From positions 1,302,001 through 1,366,000 of the forward strand of contig NZ_CP041406.1 in NCBI RefSeq assembly GCF_014905135.1: a stretch of 64,000 nucleotides of DNA, given 5' to 3'. Below the pieces are notes generated by a model, which saw nothing but the letters and a program-made list of their open reading frames with translations, had not been told where the DNA came from and did no database searches. The DNA is from Sulfurimonas paralvinellae. Lineage in GTDB: Bacteria > Campylobacterota > Campylobacteria > Campylobacterales > Sulfurimonadaceae. The position numbers and the translations under genes were made by a program. Shown here one piece after another: positions 53,707 through 62,695 of this stretch. Numbering within the stretch: the stretch's first letter is position 1; every line of letters starts with the position of its first letter.

Positions 53707-54927
53707 TTACACCCTCACCTCACCAGTAAGCAATTTTTGCATTAAACCTTTTTTTAATTCTTCAAAAGATTCTTTTTTTACTTTTAGGTTTTCGAGTTTT
53801 TCGTCTGCTGTAGACAGTATTTCGGCTATTTGTTTTTGTTCTTCAAGAGGAGGAAGAGGTATCTTTGTATTTCTAAGTGTTTTTAATGATAAGTTTCTAA
53901 TAGTAGTTCCCGTAAGTTCCAATAAGAAATAACGTAAAATTGTACTTGACTTTAAAGTATAAAACAAAAACTGTTTCAATATTCTATCATTGACATTCAT
54001 ATATGCAATACTTTTTCCAAGCATTACTTTTTCATTATTAAAATAAGCAAGACTTCCTATTGTTCCATTAATAGATAGTAATACGGTAGTCTCATTTAAT
54101 ACTTTTTTATTTTTTAAATATTCTTCTTTACTTATACATTTAGTATTATCTGTAATTTCAATAATTTTACTATTAAGATTATTTCCATTAATAAAATAAT
54201 ACTCTGAATTTTCAACATATTTTGGTGTCCCATGCAACCCGTCCCCAATTTTAGTTGTAAGTTCTTCTAAAATATCTATATCCCAACTTTTAGGAATCCT
54301 ACCAATTTCACTATCTTTAAACTCAGTATGCCCAATACCTTCAGTTAAAAGCTTTTGCATTAAACCTTTTTTGAGAAGCTCAGTCTCTTCTATCTGATTA
54401 TCAACAAAAGCGATTTTTTGATCTACTGTGCTAAGAATTTCAGCTATTTTCTTTTGTTCTTGGAGGGGTGGAAGAGGAATTTTAAATTTTCTTACCTTTT
54501 GAGCATTTAAATTTTTTTGTGTTGTTTGATCTACAAATTTATCAATCTTATTTTTTATATCTAATAAAAATTGATATAAATATTCCATATCAATTTTACT
54601 TGTATCTGGAATAATACTCATAATTGCTTGATTAGTTGCTACAGGAAGTTTGTTGATTGCTACAAATCCAAGGGAAGCATACATAGAATATAAAATTACT
54701 CCTTCCGGAACCAACCATGCACTTGAATCGTTTAAGGCTTCTTCAGAGATTTTTGTTTTGGTTTCTATTAAAAATTTATTACTAGAAGTAATGTCGTCAA
54801 TCTTAACAAAAGGAATATTACCTTTGTAATATTCTTCGTTAGTAGATTTTGGTGTTCCCCCTGAACGCATTTTAGTGATCACTTCTTCTAAATTAACAAT
54901 TTTCCAATCGTCAGGTAACTTACTCAC
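53707..54927 (-). CDS. hsdS: Type I restriction enzyme specificity subunit
   Basis: HsdS chooses the bipartite DNA target. The product has 406 residues: two target-recognition domains (about 1-150 and 205-350), each followed by a conserved helical spacer. The spacers carry the repeated motif IPLPPLQEQKKIAEILST and IPLPPLEEQKQIAEILST, then LLKKGLMQKLLT and ELKKGLMQKLLT. The N-terminus SKLPDDWKIVNLEEV is typical. It overlaps hsdM by 4 nt (ATGA). The target sequence cannot be read by eye. Confidence 0.95.
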   Translation of the reverse strand: MSKLPDDWKIVNLEEVITKMRSGGTPKSTNEEYYKGNIPFVKIDDITSSNKFLIETKTKISEEALNDSSAWLVPEGVILYSMYASLGFVAINKLPVATNQAIMSIIPDTSKIDMEYLYQFLLDIKNKIDKFVDQTTQKNLNAQKVRKFKIPLPPLQEQKKIAEILSTVDQKIAFVDNQIEETELLKKGLMQKLLTEGIGHTEFKDSEIGRIPKSWDIDILEELTTKIGDGLHGTPKYVENSEYYFINGNNLNSKIIEITDNTKCISKEEYLKNKKVLNETTVLLSINGTIGSLAYFNNEKVMLGKSIAYMNVNDRILKQFLFYTLKSSTILRYFLLELTGTTIRNLSLKTLRNTKIPLPPLEEQKQIAEILSTADEKLENLKVKKESFEELKKGLMQKLLTGEVRV

Positions 54928-56480
54928 GATACAAACCCCAATTCTTTTAAAAAGCCATTTAATTTACTGTCTATATCTTTTTCTTTTGTCTCTATCTCAC
55001 TGATTCGACCAAGAACCTCTTTTATATCAACAATCTCTTCCTCTTCACTTGTATCTATATAACGGGCAATATTAAGATTGTAGTCATTTTCTTCTATCTC
55101 TTCAAGATCTACTACTCTCATATATTTTTCAACTTCTTCAAGAGCGTCATAAGAGCTTACTACTTTTTCGATATTCTCAGGAGTTAAAGAGTTTTGATTT
55201 TTACCTTCTTTATATTCATTTGAAGCGTCTATGAATATGACTTTCTTTTTTAAATGTTCAGGCTTTGATTTGTTTATGATTATTATACTTGCAGGTATAC
55301 CGGTGTTATAAAAAAGTTTTTCAGGTAAACCGATAATAGCTTCAATGAGATCGTCATTTAATAACCCCTCACGTATTTTTCCTTCAGCTCCTCCACGGAA
55401 GAGTACACCATGAGGTAAAACTATTCCCATTTTTCCGTTTTGTTTTAAAACACTTACCATGTGCTGTAAAAATGCTAAGTCACCATAACTTCGTGGTGGT
55501 ATGCCGTATTTAAAACGACCATACTCGTCACTTACCACTTGGTTATACTTAGGCGTAATGGTTTTACCTTTTGCGTCAGTTTTCAAATCACTCTCAGCAG
55601 CTTCCCACCAGTTTGACAACGAAAAAGGCGGATTTGCTATCACTCTGTCAAAAGTCTCTAGTTCACCATTCACAATGTGTTTCGGACTCCCAAGTGTATC
55701 ACCTTTACGAATATCACTGTCCTTAAAGTTATGAACAATCATATTGATCTTACAAATCGCCCAAGTTCCAAGATTTTTCTCTTGACCTTTTAAAGTACAG
55801 TCAACAAACTCACCAACCATACCACCGTGAGCCGCAATGTATTTTGCAGATTCTATAAGCATACCACCAGACCCACATGTAGGATCGTAAATGCTGTTGC
55901 CAGCTTCAGGTTTAATGAGTTGCACTAAAAGCTGCACAACCTCTTTAGGTGTATAGAATTCACCACCTTTCTTACCGCCAGCGTCTGCAAATTCTCTAAT
56001 GAGATATTCATAAGCATTTCCAAGTATATCAGGGTTTTCCAAGTCAGCATTAGCAAGAGAGTGTTTATTGAAATGATTTAAGAGTCGTGAGAGTAGGGTA
56101 TCGGGAAGTTTTTCACTGTCTCCAAAGTGAACAGTAGTCATAACACCTTCAAGTGCAGAATTATGTTCTTCAATAGCACTAAAGGCTTGATCTATCGCTT
56201 GACCAATATTCTCAGTCTTTTTGGTGATATTGCCCCACCATGCAACTTCAGGAACATAAAATCTATGAAAATCTTCGTCCTCTATAGCCTCTTCAAGAGA
56301 GATACCTTCTTCGTCAGCTGCAATTTTTGCTTCTTCAAAGAACTGATCACTAGCGCGCTTTAAAAATAAAAGTCCAAAAATATAGTTTTTAAAATCGGAG
56401 CTATCAATATGCCCACGCATAATATTTGCTGAATCCCACAACCAAGATTCTAAAGTTTCTAAATTTAATTTGTGTGCCAT
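54924..56480 (-). CDS. hsdM: Type I restriction enzyme N6-adenine methyltransferase subunit
   Basis: HsdM methylates adenine in the HsdS target. The product has 518 residues. SAM-binding motif DPTCGSGGMLIESA and catalytic NPPF (ANPPFSLSNWWEA) are intact, and the N-terminal helical domain (LESWLWDSANIMRG) is typical. It is the first gene of the operon hsdM-hsdS-small-hsdR-YgjP, all on the minus strand. A palindrome covers its -10 region, so expression may be autoregulated. Confidence 0.96.
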   Translation of the reverse strand: MAHKLNLETLESWLWDSANIMRGHIDSSDFKNYIFGLLFLKRASDQFFEEAKIAADEEGISLEEAIEDEDFHRFYVPEVAWWGNITKKTENIGQAIDQAFSAIEEHNSALEGVMTTVHFGDSEKLPDTLLSRLLNHFNKHSLANADLENPDILGNAYEYLIREFADAGGKKGGEFYTPKEVVQLLVQLIKPEAGNSIYDPTCGSGGMLIESAKYIAAHGGMVGEFVDCTLKGQEKNLGTWAICKINMIVHNFKDSDIRKGDTLGSPKHIVNGELETFDRVIANPPFSLSNWWEAAESDLKTDAKGKTITPKYNQVVSDEYGRFKYGIPPRSYGDLAFLQHMVSVLKQNGKMGIVLPHGVLFRGGAEGKIREGLLNDDLIEAIIGLPEKLFYNTGIPASIIIINKSKPEHLKKKVIFIDASNEYKEGKNQNSLTPENIEKVVSSYDALEEVEKYMRVVDLEEIEENDYNLNIARYIDTSEEEEIVDIKEVLGRISEIETKEKDIDSKLNGFLKELGFVS

Positions 56481-56496
56481 ATATATCCCATTATTC

Positions 56497-56513
56497 TAAT
56501 CTAATAGATTATA
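56497..56513 (-). promoter_or_regulatory. hsdM promoter -10 box overlapped by a 15-bp palindrome
   Basis: TAATCTAATAGATTA (56497-56511) is a perfect odd palindrome. The minus-strand -10 box TATAAT is the complement of 56508-56513. A repressor bound at the palindrome would cover the -10 element and the start site. No separate regulator gene lies in the island, so HsdM or a host factor might bind. Confidence 0.55.
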
Positions 56514-56952
56514 CAACTTTTATGATTAAAACTTCAAAAATACACAAAATCTACAAATAAGAGCAGAGACACTTTCCCGCAGTACAGTGCAAGTGTAACC
56601 CCTATAATAGGAATTTTAACAAGGTAATATTTTCAGGGTGCCATATTGGAGACAAATATAACTATGTAAAATGGGTAATTATACTTTACTTTTAGAAGGA
56701 TTTAACTATAAGTTTTTCAAATATATATTTTTTGATCTTAAGAATTATTTTATGTATTATGGCACCAAAATTATGGCACCCTGAAAACTTAAACGTCAAA
56801 AAGTGCCTAAAATAGGCTAGTAAAATTAGTGTACTTAGGGACAAAAAGGGACAAATGCAAATTACTGAGAAGTACGTCAGGGCAATTGATAGAGAGATTT
56901 TAGATATTATTTACAGTAATATTTTAAAATTAAATGAAAAAAATTGAAGAAA
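56514..56952. other. Non-coding right end of the island with repeated motifs
   Basis: About 440 bp with no convincing gene. It contains the palindrome CCTATAATAGG (56601-56611), inverted and direct TGGCACC copies, a 16-bp inverted repeat (56630-56645/56772-56787), ACGTCAAAA followed by GCCTAAAATAGGC (56793-56817), and two GGGACAAA copies 10 bp apart (56838-56855). A 30-codon frame (56855-56947) exists but has no support. Confidence 0.6.
56630..56787. repeat. 16-bp inverted repeat flanking 126 bp at the island end
   Basis: TTTTCAGGGTGCCATA (56630-56645) and its exact inverse (56772-56787). Each contains a TGGCACC core, also found three times at the left end (49746-49772). No target-site duplication is seen outside the arms, so a MITE is less likely than a set of recombinase-binding arms. 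Confidence 0.7.
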
Positions 56953-57042
56953 TGGTGGACGAGGAGAGATTCGAACTCTCGGTACAGTTACCCATACGCA
57001 TCCTTAGCAGGGATGTGGTTTCAGCCACTCACCCACTCGTCC
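56953..57042 (-). tRNA. tRNA-Ser (anticodon GCU)
   Basis: The minus strand folds as a class II tRNA: acceptor GGACGAG/CTCGTCC, D arm, anticodon stem CATCC/GGATG with loop CTGCTAA (anticodon GCT, reads AGC/AGU), a long variable arm typical of Ser, and T arm GAGAG/CTCTC with TTCGAAT. CCA is encoded. Its 3' 23 bp are repeated at 49610-49632, marking it as the island attachment site. The 5' half is on the lapG side and the gene is intact. Confidence 0.96.
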
Positions 57043-57124
57043 TTTTGAAGAGCGTAATAATAGTACGTTTTTCATAATATCTAGCTTAAATTTCTTGTTT
57101 TGCTTTTTAGAGTATAATATATGA

Positions 57125-57760
57125 ATGAGAAGTAAAATAGTACTGATTGTCTTGATGCTATTCAAAACAGTTGTTATAAATGCAGATGAATATCCTGCTT
57201 TTTCCACAAATGAACTTAACACTATCTGTTGTAGTAATCCAATATCAAAAAATAGAATCTTAGATTATCAACAAACCATGCAAAAACTGGCTATTTTACC
57301 AAAAAGTAAACAGCTCACGCAGCTCAATCTTTATCTCAATTCACTGCTGCCGCAATATGATGCCGTTACAAAACATAAAGAGGATTACTGGGCAACACCC
57401 AAAGAGTTTTTAACGATTGGGTATGGAGACTGTGAAGATTATGTCATTATAAAATACTATTCGCTGCTTCACCTTGGTTATGATAAAAGGCATCTCTACC
57501 TTACCATTGTCAAAGAAAAATTTCATGGCGGCTATCATATGGTTTTAAGCTATTTTAAACAATTGGGCAGCTCGCCTCTCATACTTGATAACCTCAGCTT
57601 TAAAATTTTACCGCTGAAACAGAGAAGCGACCTACAAGCAGAACTATTTATAAACACTGCAGGTGTTTACAAAATGGAGCGAAATGGATCATTAATCAAA
57701 ATAGCAGACAAATATAAAGAGTTTGAAGATTTACAAAAAAGAGTTCTAAAGAATCTTTAG
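57125..57760 (+). CDS. lapG: LapG-like periplasmic cysteine protease (BTLCP)
   Basis: LapG cuts the N-terminal retention module of LapA adhesins and releases the cell. The product has 211 residues with a signal peptide (MRSKIVLIVLMLFKTVVINA). The catalytic triad of the bacterial transglutaminase-like cysteine proteinases is visible: Cys in GDCEDYVIIKYYSLL (near residue 102), His in GGYHMVLSY and Asp in LILDNL. W in DYWATPKEFL also fits the family. A -10 TATAAT (57113-57118) lies only 6 nt before the ATG and no SD is seen, so the mRNA may be leaderless. The TAAG-bearing adhesin at 44.1-49.5 kb is the obvious substrate. LapD, which sequesters LapG when c-di-GMP is high, is not seen here. It overlaps pyrF by 4 nt, tail to tail. 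Confidence 0.92.
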   Translation: MRSKIVLIVLMLFKTVVINADEYPAFSTNELNTICCSNPISKNRILDYQQTMQKLAILPKSKQLTQLNLYLNSLLPQYDAVTKHKEDYWATPKEFLTIGYGDCEDYVIIKYYSLLHLGYDKRHLYLTIVKEKFHGGYHMVLSYFKQLGSSPLILDNLSFKILPLKQRSDLQAELFINTAGVYKMERNGSLIKIADKYKEFEDLQKRVLKNL

Positions 57761-58440
57761 AGCTGTTCTAAAATTTTTGCGACAACAGCAGATGGATTCT
57801 CTGACTGATAAATAGGACGGCCGACGACAATAAAGTTTACTTTCTGCTCTTTTGCAAACGCGACATCTGCTACACGTTTTTGATCCCCTGCATCTTCACC
57901 AAAAGGACGAATTCCTGGTGTAAGCGTCATAAAGTTTTCATCAGTGATTTTTTTAATAGAAAGCGATTCAAAAGCGGAACAGACAACACCATCAAGCCCA
58001 CTCTCCTCGGCATCTATTGCAAACTGATCTGCTTTACTGCCAATGTCGGCATTATAGACCGCTTTAAATTCATCTTCACTAAAAGACGTCAATGCAGTTA
58101 CAGCTAAAACAATTGGACGGTTTTCATATTTTTCAAGGCGCTGCATTACCGTATGCATAGCACGTCGTCCCGCACTTGCGTGAACATTGAACATATCTAC
58201 ACCAAGTCCCATAATTGACTCGGCGGCATCCGCCATCGTGTTTGGAATATCATAGAGTTTCAGATCTAAAAATATTTTAAAGTCAGGGTTTATCTGCTTA
58301 ATAGCTTTTAAAAATGCTTCACCATCACGAATATAAGAACGAAGCCCTACTTTGAGCCAAATGTCATGATCTTTGATTTTTTCAATAAGTGCTAGATTTT
58401 CTTCTTGGGAAGGAAGGTCAAGGGCAACGCATAATTCCAT
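57757..58440 (-). CDS. pyrF: Orotidine 5'-phosphate decarboxylase
   Basis: PyrF makes UMP from OMP, the last step of de novo pyrimidine synthesis. The product has 227 residues. The N-terminus ELCVALDLPSQEENLALI, the catalytic DLKLYDIPNTMADAA (Lys-Asp network) and the phosphate-binding TPGIRPFGEDAGDQKR and IVVGRPIYQS are all present. Single-domain form of usual length. Its 3' end overlaps the lapG 3' end by 4 nt. Confidence 0.97.
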   Translation of the reverse strand: MELCVALDLPSQEENLALIEKIKDHDIWLKVGLRSYIRDGEAFLKAIKQINPDFKIFLDLKLYDIPNTMADAAESIMGLGVDMFNVHASAGRRAMHTVMQRLEKYENRPIVLAVTALTSFSEDEFKAVYNADIGSKADQFAIDAEESGLDGVVCSAFESLSIKKITDENFMTLTPGIRPFGEDAGDQKRVADVAFAKEQKVNFIVVGRPIYQSENPSAVVAKILEQL

Positions 58441-58496
58441 AATAACTCTTTAGTGTTAATTTATGGAATTATAGCATTTTAGTTTTGATTTACTCT

Positions 58497-60449
58497 TTAT
58501 TTGGACTTCACCATATTTTCTATTTTTTCAACAATAGATGGATCTTCGAGTGTTGAGATATCCTGTGTAATTGCCTCACCTTTTGCAATAGAACGGAGGA
58601 TACGACGCATAATCTTTCCTGAACGCGTTTTTGGCAGACCAGGGGCAAAGACGATATCATCACATAAAGCGATATTCCCTATCTCTTTTTTAATGACATT
58701 ATTAATGGCTTTTACCTCTTCAACCTCATCGGCTACACCATCATCAGATTTTAGAACTACATAAGCAAAAATTCCCTCACCTTTAAGTTCATGAGGTTTA
58801 CCGACAACGGCAACTTCAGCGACATTAGGATGTTTTTTAATCGCCGCTTCAATTTCAGCAGTACCCATTCTGTGTCCGCTTACATTGATAACATCATCTG
58901 TACGGCCTGTAATTGTAATGTATCCGTCTTCGTCATAAACAGCACCGTCACCAGTAAAGTAAATAGGCTTTCCGTTTTTTTTCACATCACCAAAGTATGA
59001 CTTAACAAAACGCTCTTCATCACCCCAGACACCACGGATCATTGACGGCCAAGGACGTGTCACACACATATATCCAGTCTCACCCGTTTCGACTCTCTCA
59101 CCTGTTACAGGATCCAATATCTCACCCATGATTCCCGGTAAAGGAAGTGTTGCACATGCAGGTTTGATCGGAGTAGCCCCAGGAAGTGGAGAAACAATAT
59201 GTCCACCGGTCTCTGTCTGCCAGTATGTATCGACGATAGCACATTTTGAGCTGCCAACCTCTTCATAGTACCATTTCCATGCCGGCGGATCGATCGGCTC
59301 ACCAACAGTACCAAGAACTTTCAAGCTGCTAAGGTCATATTTTGCAGGCTCATCTTCACCCATTTTATGAAGTACACGGATAGCAGTAGGTGCTGTATAG
59401 AACTGGTTGATTTTATACTCTTCTACCATTTTCCAAGGACGACCGGCATCGGGATACGTAGGGACACCTTCAAATATCACAGTTGTCGCACCCATTGCAA
59501 GCGGACCGTAAACTATATACGTATGCCCTGTAATCCAGCCGACATCTGCCGTACACCAGTAAGTATCATTTTCTTTGACATCAAATACCCATTCCATAGT
59601 CATTTGTGCCCATAAGATATATCCTGCAGAATTGTGTTGCACACCTTTTGGTTTCCCTGTCGAACCTGAAGTATAAAGTAAGAAAAGTGGGTCTTCACTA
59701 TCCATAACTTCCGGCTCACAATGAACCTCTTGAGATTTTATAAGCTCATTATATGAGTAGTCACGTCCTGCGACCCATGTAATATCTTCATCATTTCGCT
59801 CAACAACGAGTACTTTATTTACAGGACTGCCGCCTTCAAGTGCTTGATCTACGACTGGTTTCAACATATACGGCTTATCTTTTCTATACGCACCATCTGC
59901 CGTAATTACCACTTTTGCATCAGCATCTTCAATACGATCACGCAGCGCTTCAGCAGAGAATCCACCAAAGACGATAGAGTGAATAGCACCTATTCTCGCA
60001 CACGCAAGCATCGCATACGCAGCTTCAGGAATCATAGGCATATAAATAACAACTCTGTCACCTTTTTTGACACCAAACTCTTTTTTCAGCAAGTTTGCAA
60101 ACCTGTTCACATTATAGTAAAGTTCAAGATAGGTAATGATCTGCTTATCTCCACGATCTCCTTCAAAGATGATCGCTGCTTTGTTCTTGCGAGTTTTAAG
60201 ATGACGGTCAATACATTGCTCGGCAACATTTAACTTTCCATCTTTGAACCATTTTACAAATGGAAAATTAGACTCATCCATAACTTCATTAAATGGCTCT
60301 ATCCAATCCAGTTTCTCTTTAGCGTAACGCCCCCAGAAACCTTCATAGTCTTCCATTGCTTCTTCTTGAAGCGCCTGATACTCACACATATTTTTAATTC
60401 TGGCTGTTTTAGCAAACTCTTTATTTGGTTTAAATACTGATTTTGACAT
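58497..60449 (-). CDS. acs: Acetyl-CoA synthetase (AMP-forming)
   Basis: Acs activates acetate to acetyl-CoA via acetyl-AMP. The product has 650 residues. Motifs: [14 protein letters not shown] (P-loop), [34 protein letters not shown] split over the A8 hinge, and the C-terminal SGKIMRR with the lysine that is acetylated in many Acs. The N-terminal ACAS domain ([15 protein letters not shown]) is present. It probably lets the cell use acetate or recycle overflow acetate. The gene stands alone, divergent from the PPIase. Confidence 0.97.
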   Translation of the reverse strand: MSKSVFKPNKEFAKTARIKNMCEYQALQEEAMEDYEGFWGRYAKEKLDWIEPFNEVMDESNFPFVKWFKDGKLNVAEQCIDRHLKTRKNKAAIIFEGDRGDKQIITYLELYYNVNRFANLLKKEFGVKKGDRVVIYMPMIPEAAYAMLACARIGAIHSIVFGGFSAEALRDRIEDADAKVVITADGAYRKDKPYMLKPVVDQALEGGSPVNKVLVVERNDEDITWVAGRDYSYNELIKSQEVHCEPEVMDSEDPLFLLYTSGSTGKPKGVQHNSAGYILWAQMTMEWVFDVKENDTYWCTADVGWITGHTYIVYGPLAMGATTVIFEGVPTYPDAGRPWKMVEEYKINQFYTAPTAIRVLHKMGEDEPAKYDLSSLKVLGTVGEPIDPPAWKWYYEEVGSSKCAIVDTYWQTETGGHIVSPLPGATPIKPACATLPLPGIMGEILDPVTGERVETGETGYMCVTRPWPSMIRGVWGDEERFVKSYFGDVKKNGKPIYFTGDGAVYDEDGYITITGRTDDVINVSGHRMGTAEIEAAIKKHPNVAEVAVVGKPHELKGEGIFAYVVLKSDDGVADEVEEVKAINNVIKKEIGNIALCDDIVFAPGLPKTRSGKIMRRILRSIAKGEAITQDISTLEDPSIVEKIENMVKSK

Positions 60450-60592
60450 CTATCCGCCTTTATGTTTAATTAGTTATCGAAAATTATATCTTGGAAAAAT
60501 TTATCTTTCCTTGAAGATAGATTTTGATTTATATTTAAAGTTAATTTTATTTGACTATAATTTCATAAATTTAACAATATAAGGTGAAAATA

Positions 60593-61096
60593 ATGTTTGG
60601 AAGAAGCACACAACTCAAAGAGTATGATTTAACAGATGTTCAAAAAGATCAATACGCGAAGATCGTGACAAATAAAGGTGATATCTGGATTAAACTCTAT
60701 CCGGATGAGGTACCAAATACAGTAGCAAACTTTGCACACTTGGCAAAAACAGGTTTTTATGACAACCTCAACTTTCACCGTGTCATCCCTGGTTTTATGG
60801 CGCAAGGCGGGTGTCCTCACGGAACAGGAACAGGTGGACCGGACTGGGCGATAGCATGTGAAACAGACAAAAATACCCATAAACATGTAAAAGGAACACT
60901 GTCAATGGCTCACGCAGGACCAAATACAGGTGGAAGCCAATTCTTCATCTGTTTCGTTCCATGTCCACACTTAGACGGTGTTCACACTGTTTTTGGCGGT
61001 ATTGAAGAAGATGATGCACAAAGTTTTGCAGTTCTTGATTCCATTGAAGGTCAAGATGATATAAAAACTATCGAAATTCACGAAACTCGCGACTAA
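60593..61096 (+). CDS. Cyclophilin-type peptidyl-prolyl cis-trans isomerase
   Basis: The product has 167 residues, with no signal peptide, so cytoplasmic. The cyclophilin active site is visible: FHRVIPGFMAQGGCPHGTG, GTLSMAHAGPNTGGSQFFIC and HLDGVHTVFGG. The ATG at 60593 follows AAGG by 8 nt; an in-frame GTG at 60584 is an alternative. A -10 TATAAT lies at 60556-60561. The stop is 9 nt before the proposed queH start, so the two are co-transcribed. Confidence 0.93.
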   Translation: MFGRSTQLKEYDLTDVQKDQYAKIVTNKGDIWIKLYPDEVPNTVANFAHLAKTGFYDNLNFHRVIPGFMAQGGCPHGTGTGGPDWAIACETDKNTHKHVKGTLSMAHAGPNTGGSQFFICFVPCPHLDGVHTVFGGIEEDDAQSFAVLDSIEGQDDIKTIEIHETRD

Positions 61097-61105
61097 GGCT
61101 CTCTT

Positions 61106-62188
61106 ATTTTAGTTCATATCTGCTGTAGTGTTGATTCACACTTTTTCTTGGAAAAACTTCAAAAAGATTTTCCCCAAGAGAAACTTACCGGTTTTTTTTA
61201 CGATCCAAATATCCATCCCTATTCAGAGTACAAACTTCGTCTTTTGGATGTTGAACGAAGCTGTAAAAAACTCGGTATTGAGTTGATTGAAGGCGAGTAT
61301 GATTACGAGTCCTGGCTCAAAGCTGTCCGCGGTTTGGAAAAAGAACCCGAAAAAGGAGCTCGCTGCGAGGTCTGTTTTGACAAGCGTTTTTTGACAAGCG
61401 CGCAAAAAGCACTTGAGCTTGGCGAAGACAAGATCACGACAACGCTCCTTGTCAGTCCATTAAAATCCCAAGAACAGCTCAAACACGTCGGCGATGATTT
61501 TCATGCAAAGCACGGTGTAGAGTTTATTGCCGTTGATTATCGCAGCGGCGGCGGCACACAGGATCAAAGCCGTGTTACAAAAGAAGAACAGCTCTATCGT
61601 CAGGACTACTGCGGCTGCATCTATGGACTTACCATGCAGCGTGAGCAACAGGAGAGACTGATGGATGAGATGTTCTCTCCAATCTCAGGACAAACACTGC
61701 CTGCTTCCATAGAAGAAAGGCTCCAACTTTACACCTCACGTAACGAACTCGAAGATGAAGGCAAAGCATATAGAATAGTTCGTCAGAAATTTCTCAACTA
61801 CAGACAATTCAATGTCAAACTCATTTCAGGAAAGAAAGAGATTGTAGATGCTCATGCACTCAGCTACTCGACACTCCCTCGTAAACGTGCACAAGGCCGC
61901 ATTGAGTTTGCCATTGAAGATGTTCATTACTTCAATCGTGAAGAGATCAAATTTATCACACTGCAATACTTCAACGATTTTTTCAATACACAGTATCAAA
62001 GCGTACGCGAATTGATTTTTAATCCACCTGATGTCAAAAAAGAGTTACAGCTGCGTGAGCATATTTGCGGTTTTTCTTATGATCTCAGCCCTATTATTGT
62101 TGTTCAACACATACCGGATACAAAGCTTACACTTCATATCGATGCAAAGCTCTATGAAGACACACGAGAAAAGCTAATCGTTTTATAA
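61106..62188 (+). CDS. queH: Epoxyqueuosine reductase QueH, apparent ATT start
   Basis: QueH (DUF208) reduces epoxyqueuosine to queuosine in tRNA. The conserved Cys motifs are [11 protein letters not shown] (at the very N-terminus), CEVCFDKR and YCGC, with DYRSGGGTQ also typical. The first in-frame standard start is TTG at 61148, which would lose the essential CC motif. An in-frame ATT at 61106 gives [10 protein letters not shown], and AAGG (61095-61098, overlapping the upstream stop) lies 7 nt before it. I therefore place the start at ATT, giving 360 residues. The C-terminal ~180 residues extend beyond the core QueH domain and look like a WYL-type or related extension. Confidence 0.85.
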   Translation: MLVHICCSVDSHFFLEKLQKDFPQEKLTGFFYDPNIHPYSEYKLRLLDVERSCKKLGIELIEGEYDYESWLKAVRGLEKEPEKGARCEVCFDKRFLTSAQKALELGEDKITTTLLVSPLKSQEQLKHVGDDFHAKHGVEFIAVDYRSGGGTQDQSRVTKEEQLYRQDYCGCIYGLTMQREQQERLMDEMFSPISGQTLPASIEERLQLYTSRNELEDEGKAYRIVRQKFLNYRQFNVKLISGKKEIVDAHALSYSTLPRKRAQGRIEFAIEDVHYFNREEIKFITLQYFNDFFNTQYQSVRELIFNPPDVKKELQLREHICGFSYDLSPIIVVQHIPDTKLTLHIDAKLYEDTREKLIVL

Positions 62189-62237
62189 TAATTTTTTTGG
62201 TAAAATATCCAAAATTATTATTATTAAGGTTTTCACT

Positions 62238-62687
62238 ATGCTTATGGATGTTATGGACATACAAAAAATTCTTCCTCACCGCTACCCATTTTTACTCGTA
62301 GACCGTGTTACAGGGCTAGTTCCGGGTGAATCAATCTCTGCTTACAAGAATGTTTCTATCTCTGAACCTGTTTTTGAAGGACACTTTCCCGGTCACCCTA
62401 TCTATCCGGGTGTTATGATACTCGAAGGTATGGCTCAAGCCGGCGGTATTTTAGCGTTTAAAAGCATGATAGATGTCAGCGAAGAAGAGATACAGAACAA
62501 AGTCGTCTACTTTATGAGTATCGACAAAGCAAAGTTCAGAAGCCCTGTTAAACCGGGTGACCAACTTGAGTACAGAGTCTCTGTCATTAAAAATAAGGGC
62601 GCCATCTGGCTGTTAAAAGGCGAAGCATATGTGAATGATAAACTCACAAGTGAAGCTGAACTAAAAGCTATGATCGTCGATAAATAG
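62238..62687 (+). CDS. fabZ: 3-hydroxyacyl-[acyl-carrier-protein] dehydratase FabZ
   Basis: FabZ dehydrates beta-hydroxyacyl-ACP in fatty acid synthesis. The product has 149 residues. Motifs: [14 protein letters not shown] with the catalytic His, [19 protein letters not shown] with the catalytic Glu, and the hotdog fold. The first of three nearby ATGs has AAGG 8 nt upstream. It is followed by lpxA, the classic lipid A neighbour that competes for the same hydroxyacyl-ACP pool. Confidence 0.96.
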   Translation: MLMDVMDIQKILPHRYPFLLVDRVTGLVPGESISAYKNVSISEPVFEGHFPGHPIYPGVMILEGMAQAGGILAFKSMIDVSEEEIQNKVVYFMSIDKAKFRSPVKPGDQLEYRVSVIKNKGAIWLLKGEAYVNDKLTSEAELKAMIVDK

Positions 62688-62695
62688 GGAAAATT

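Larger units (their letters stand above)
49610..56975. mobile_element. tRNA-Ser-integrated genomic island carrying a type I restriction system
   Basis: The island is bounded by a 23-bp direct repeat of the tRNA-Ser 3' end. It contains a YgjP-like protease gene, hsdR, a 71-residue gene, hsdS and hsdM. The non-coding ends hold repeated motifs: three TGGCACC at 49746-49772, two TGGCACC and one inverted copy at 56637-56780, and palindromes CCCTAATAGGG (49675-49685), CCTATAATAGG (56601-56611) and GCCTAAAATAGGC (56805-56817), two of them next to ACGTCAAAA. These look like recombinase arm sites. No integrase gene is present, so the island is either immobilised or mobilised in trans. It separates the adhesin gene from lapG. 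Confidence 0.82.

Noticed and set aside
56630-56787. MITE or small transposon bounded by 16-bp inverted repeats
   Set aside because: No target-site duplication, and the arms share the TGGCACC core with the left island end, which fits recombinase sites better.
56855-56947. 30-codon frame as an integrase remnant or small gene
   Set aside because: Too short, no clear SD and no motif that identifies an integrase; kept only as non-coding island end.
61148-61150. TTG as the queH start
   Set aside because: It would remove the conserved HICC motif needed for metal binding in this family and leave an in-frame coding-like gap after the PPIase.
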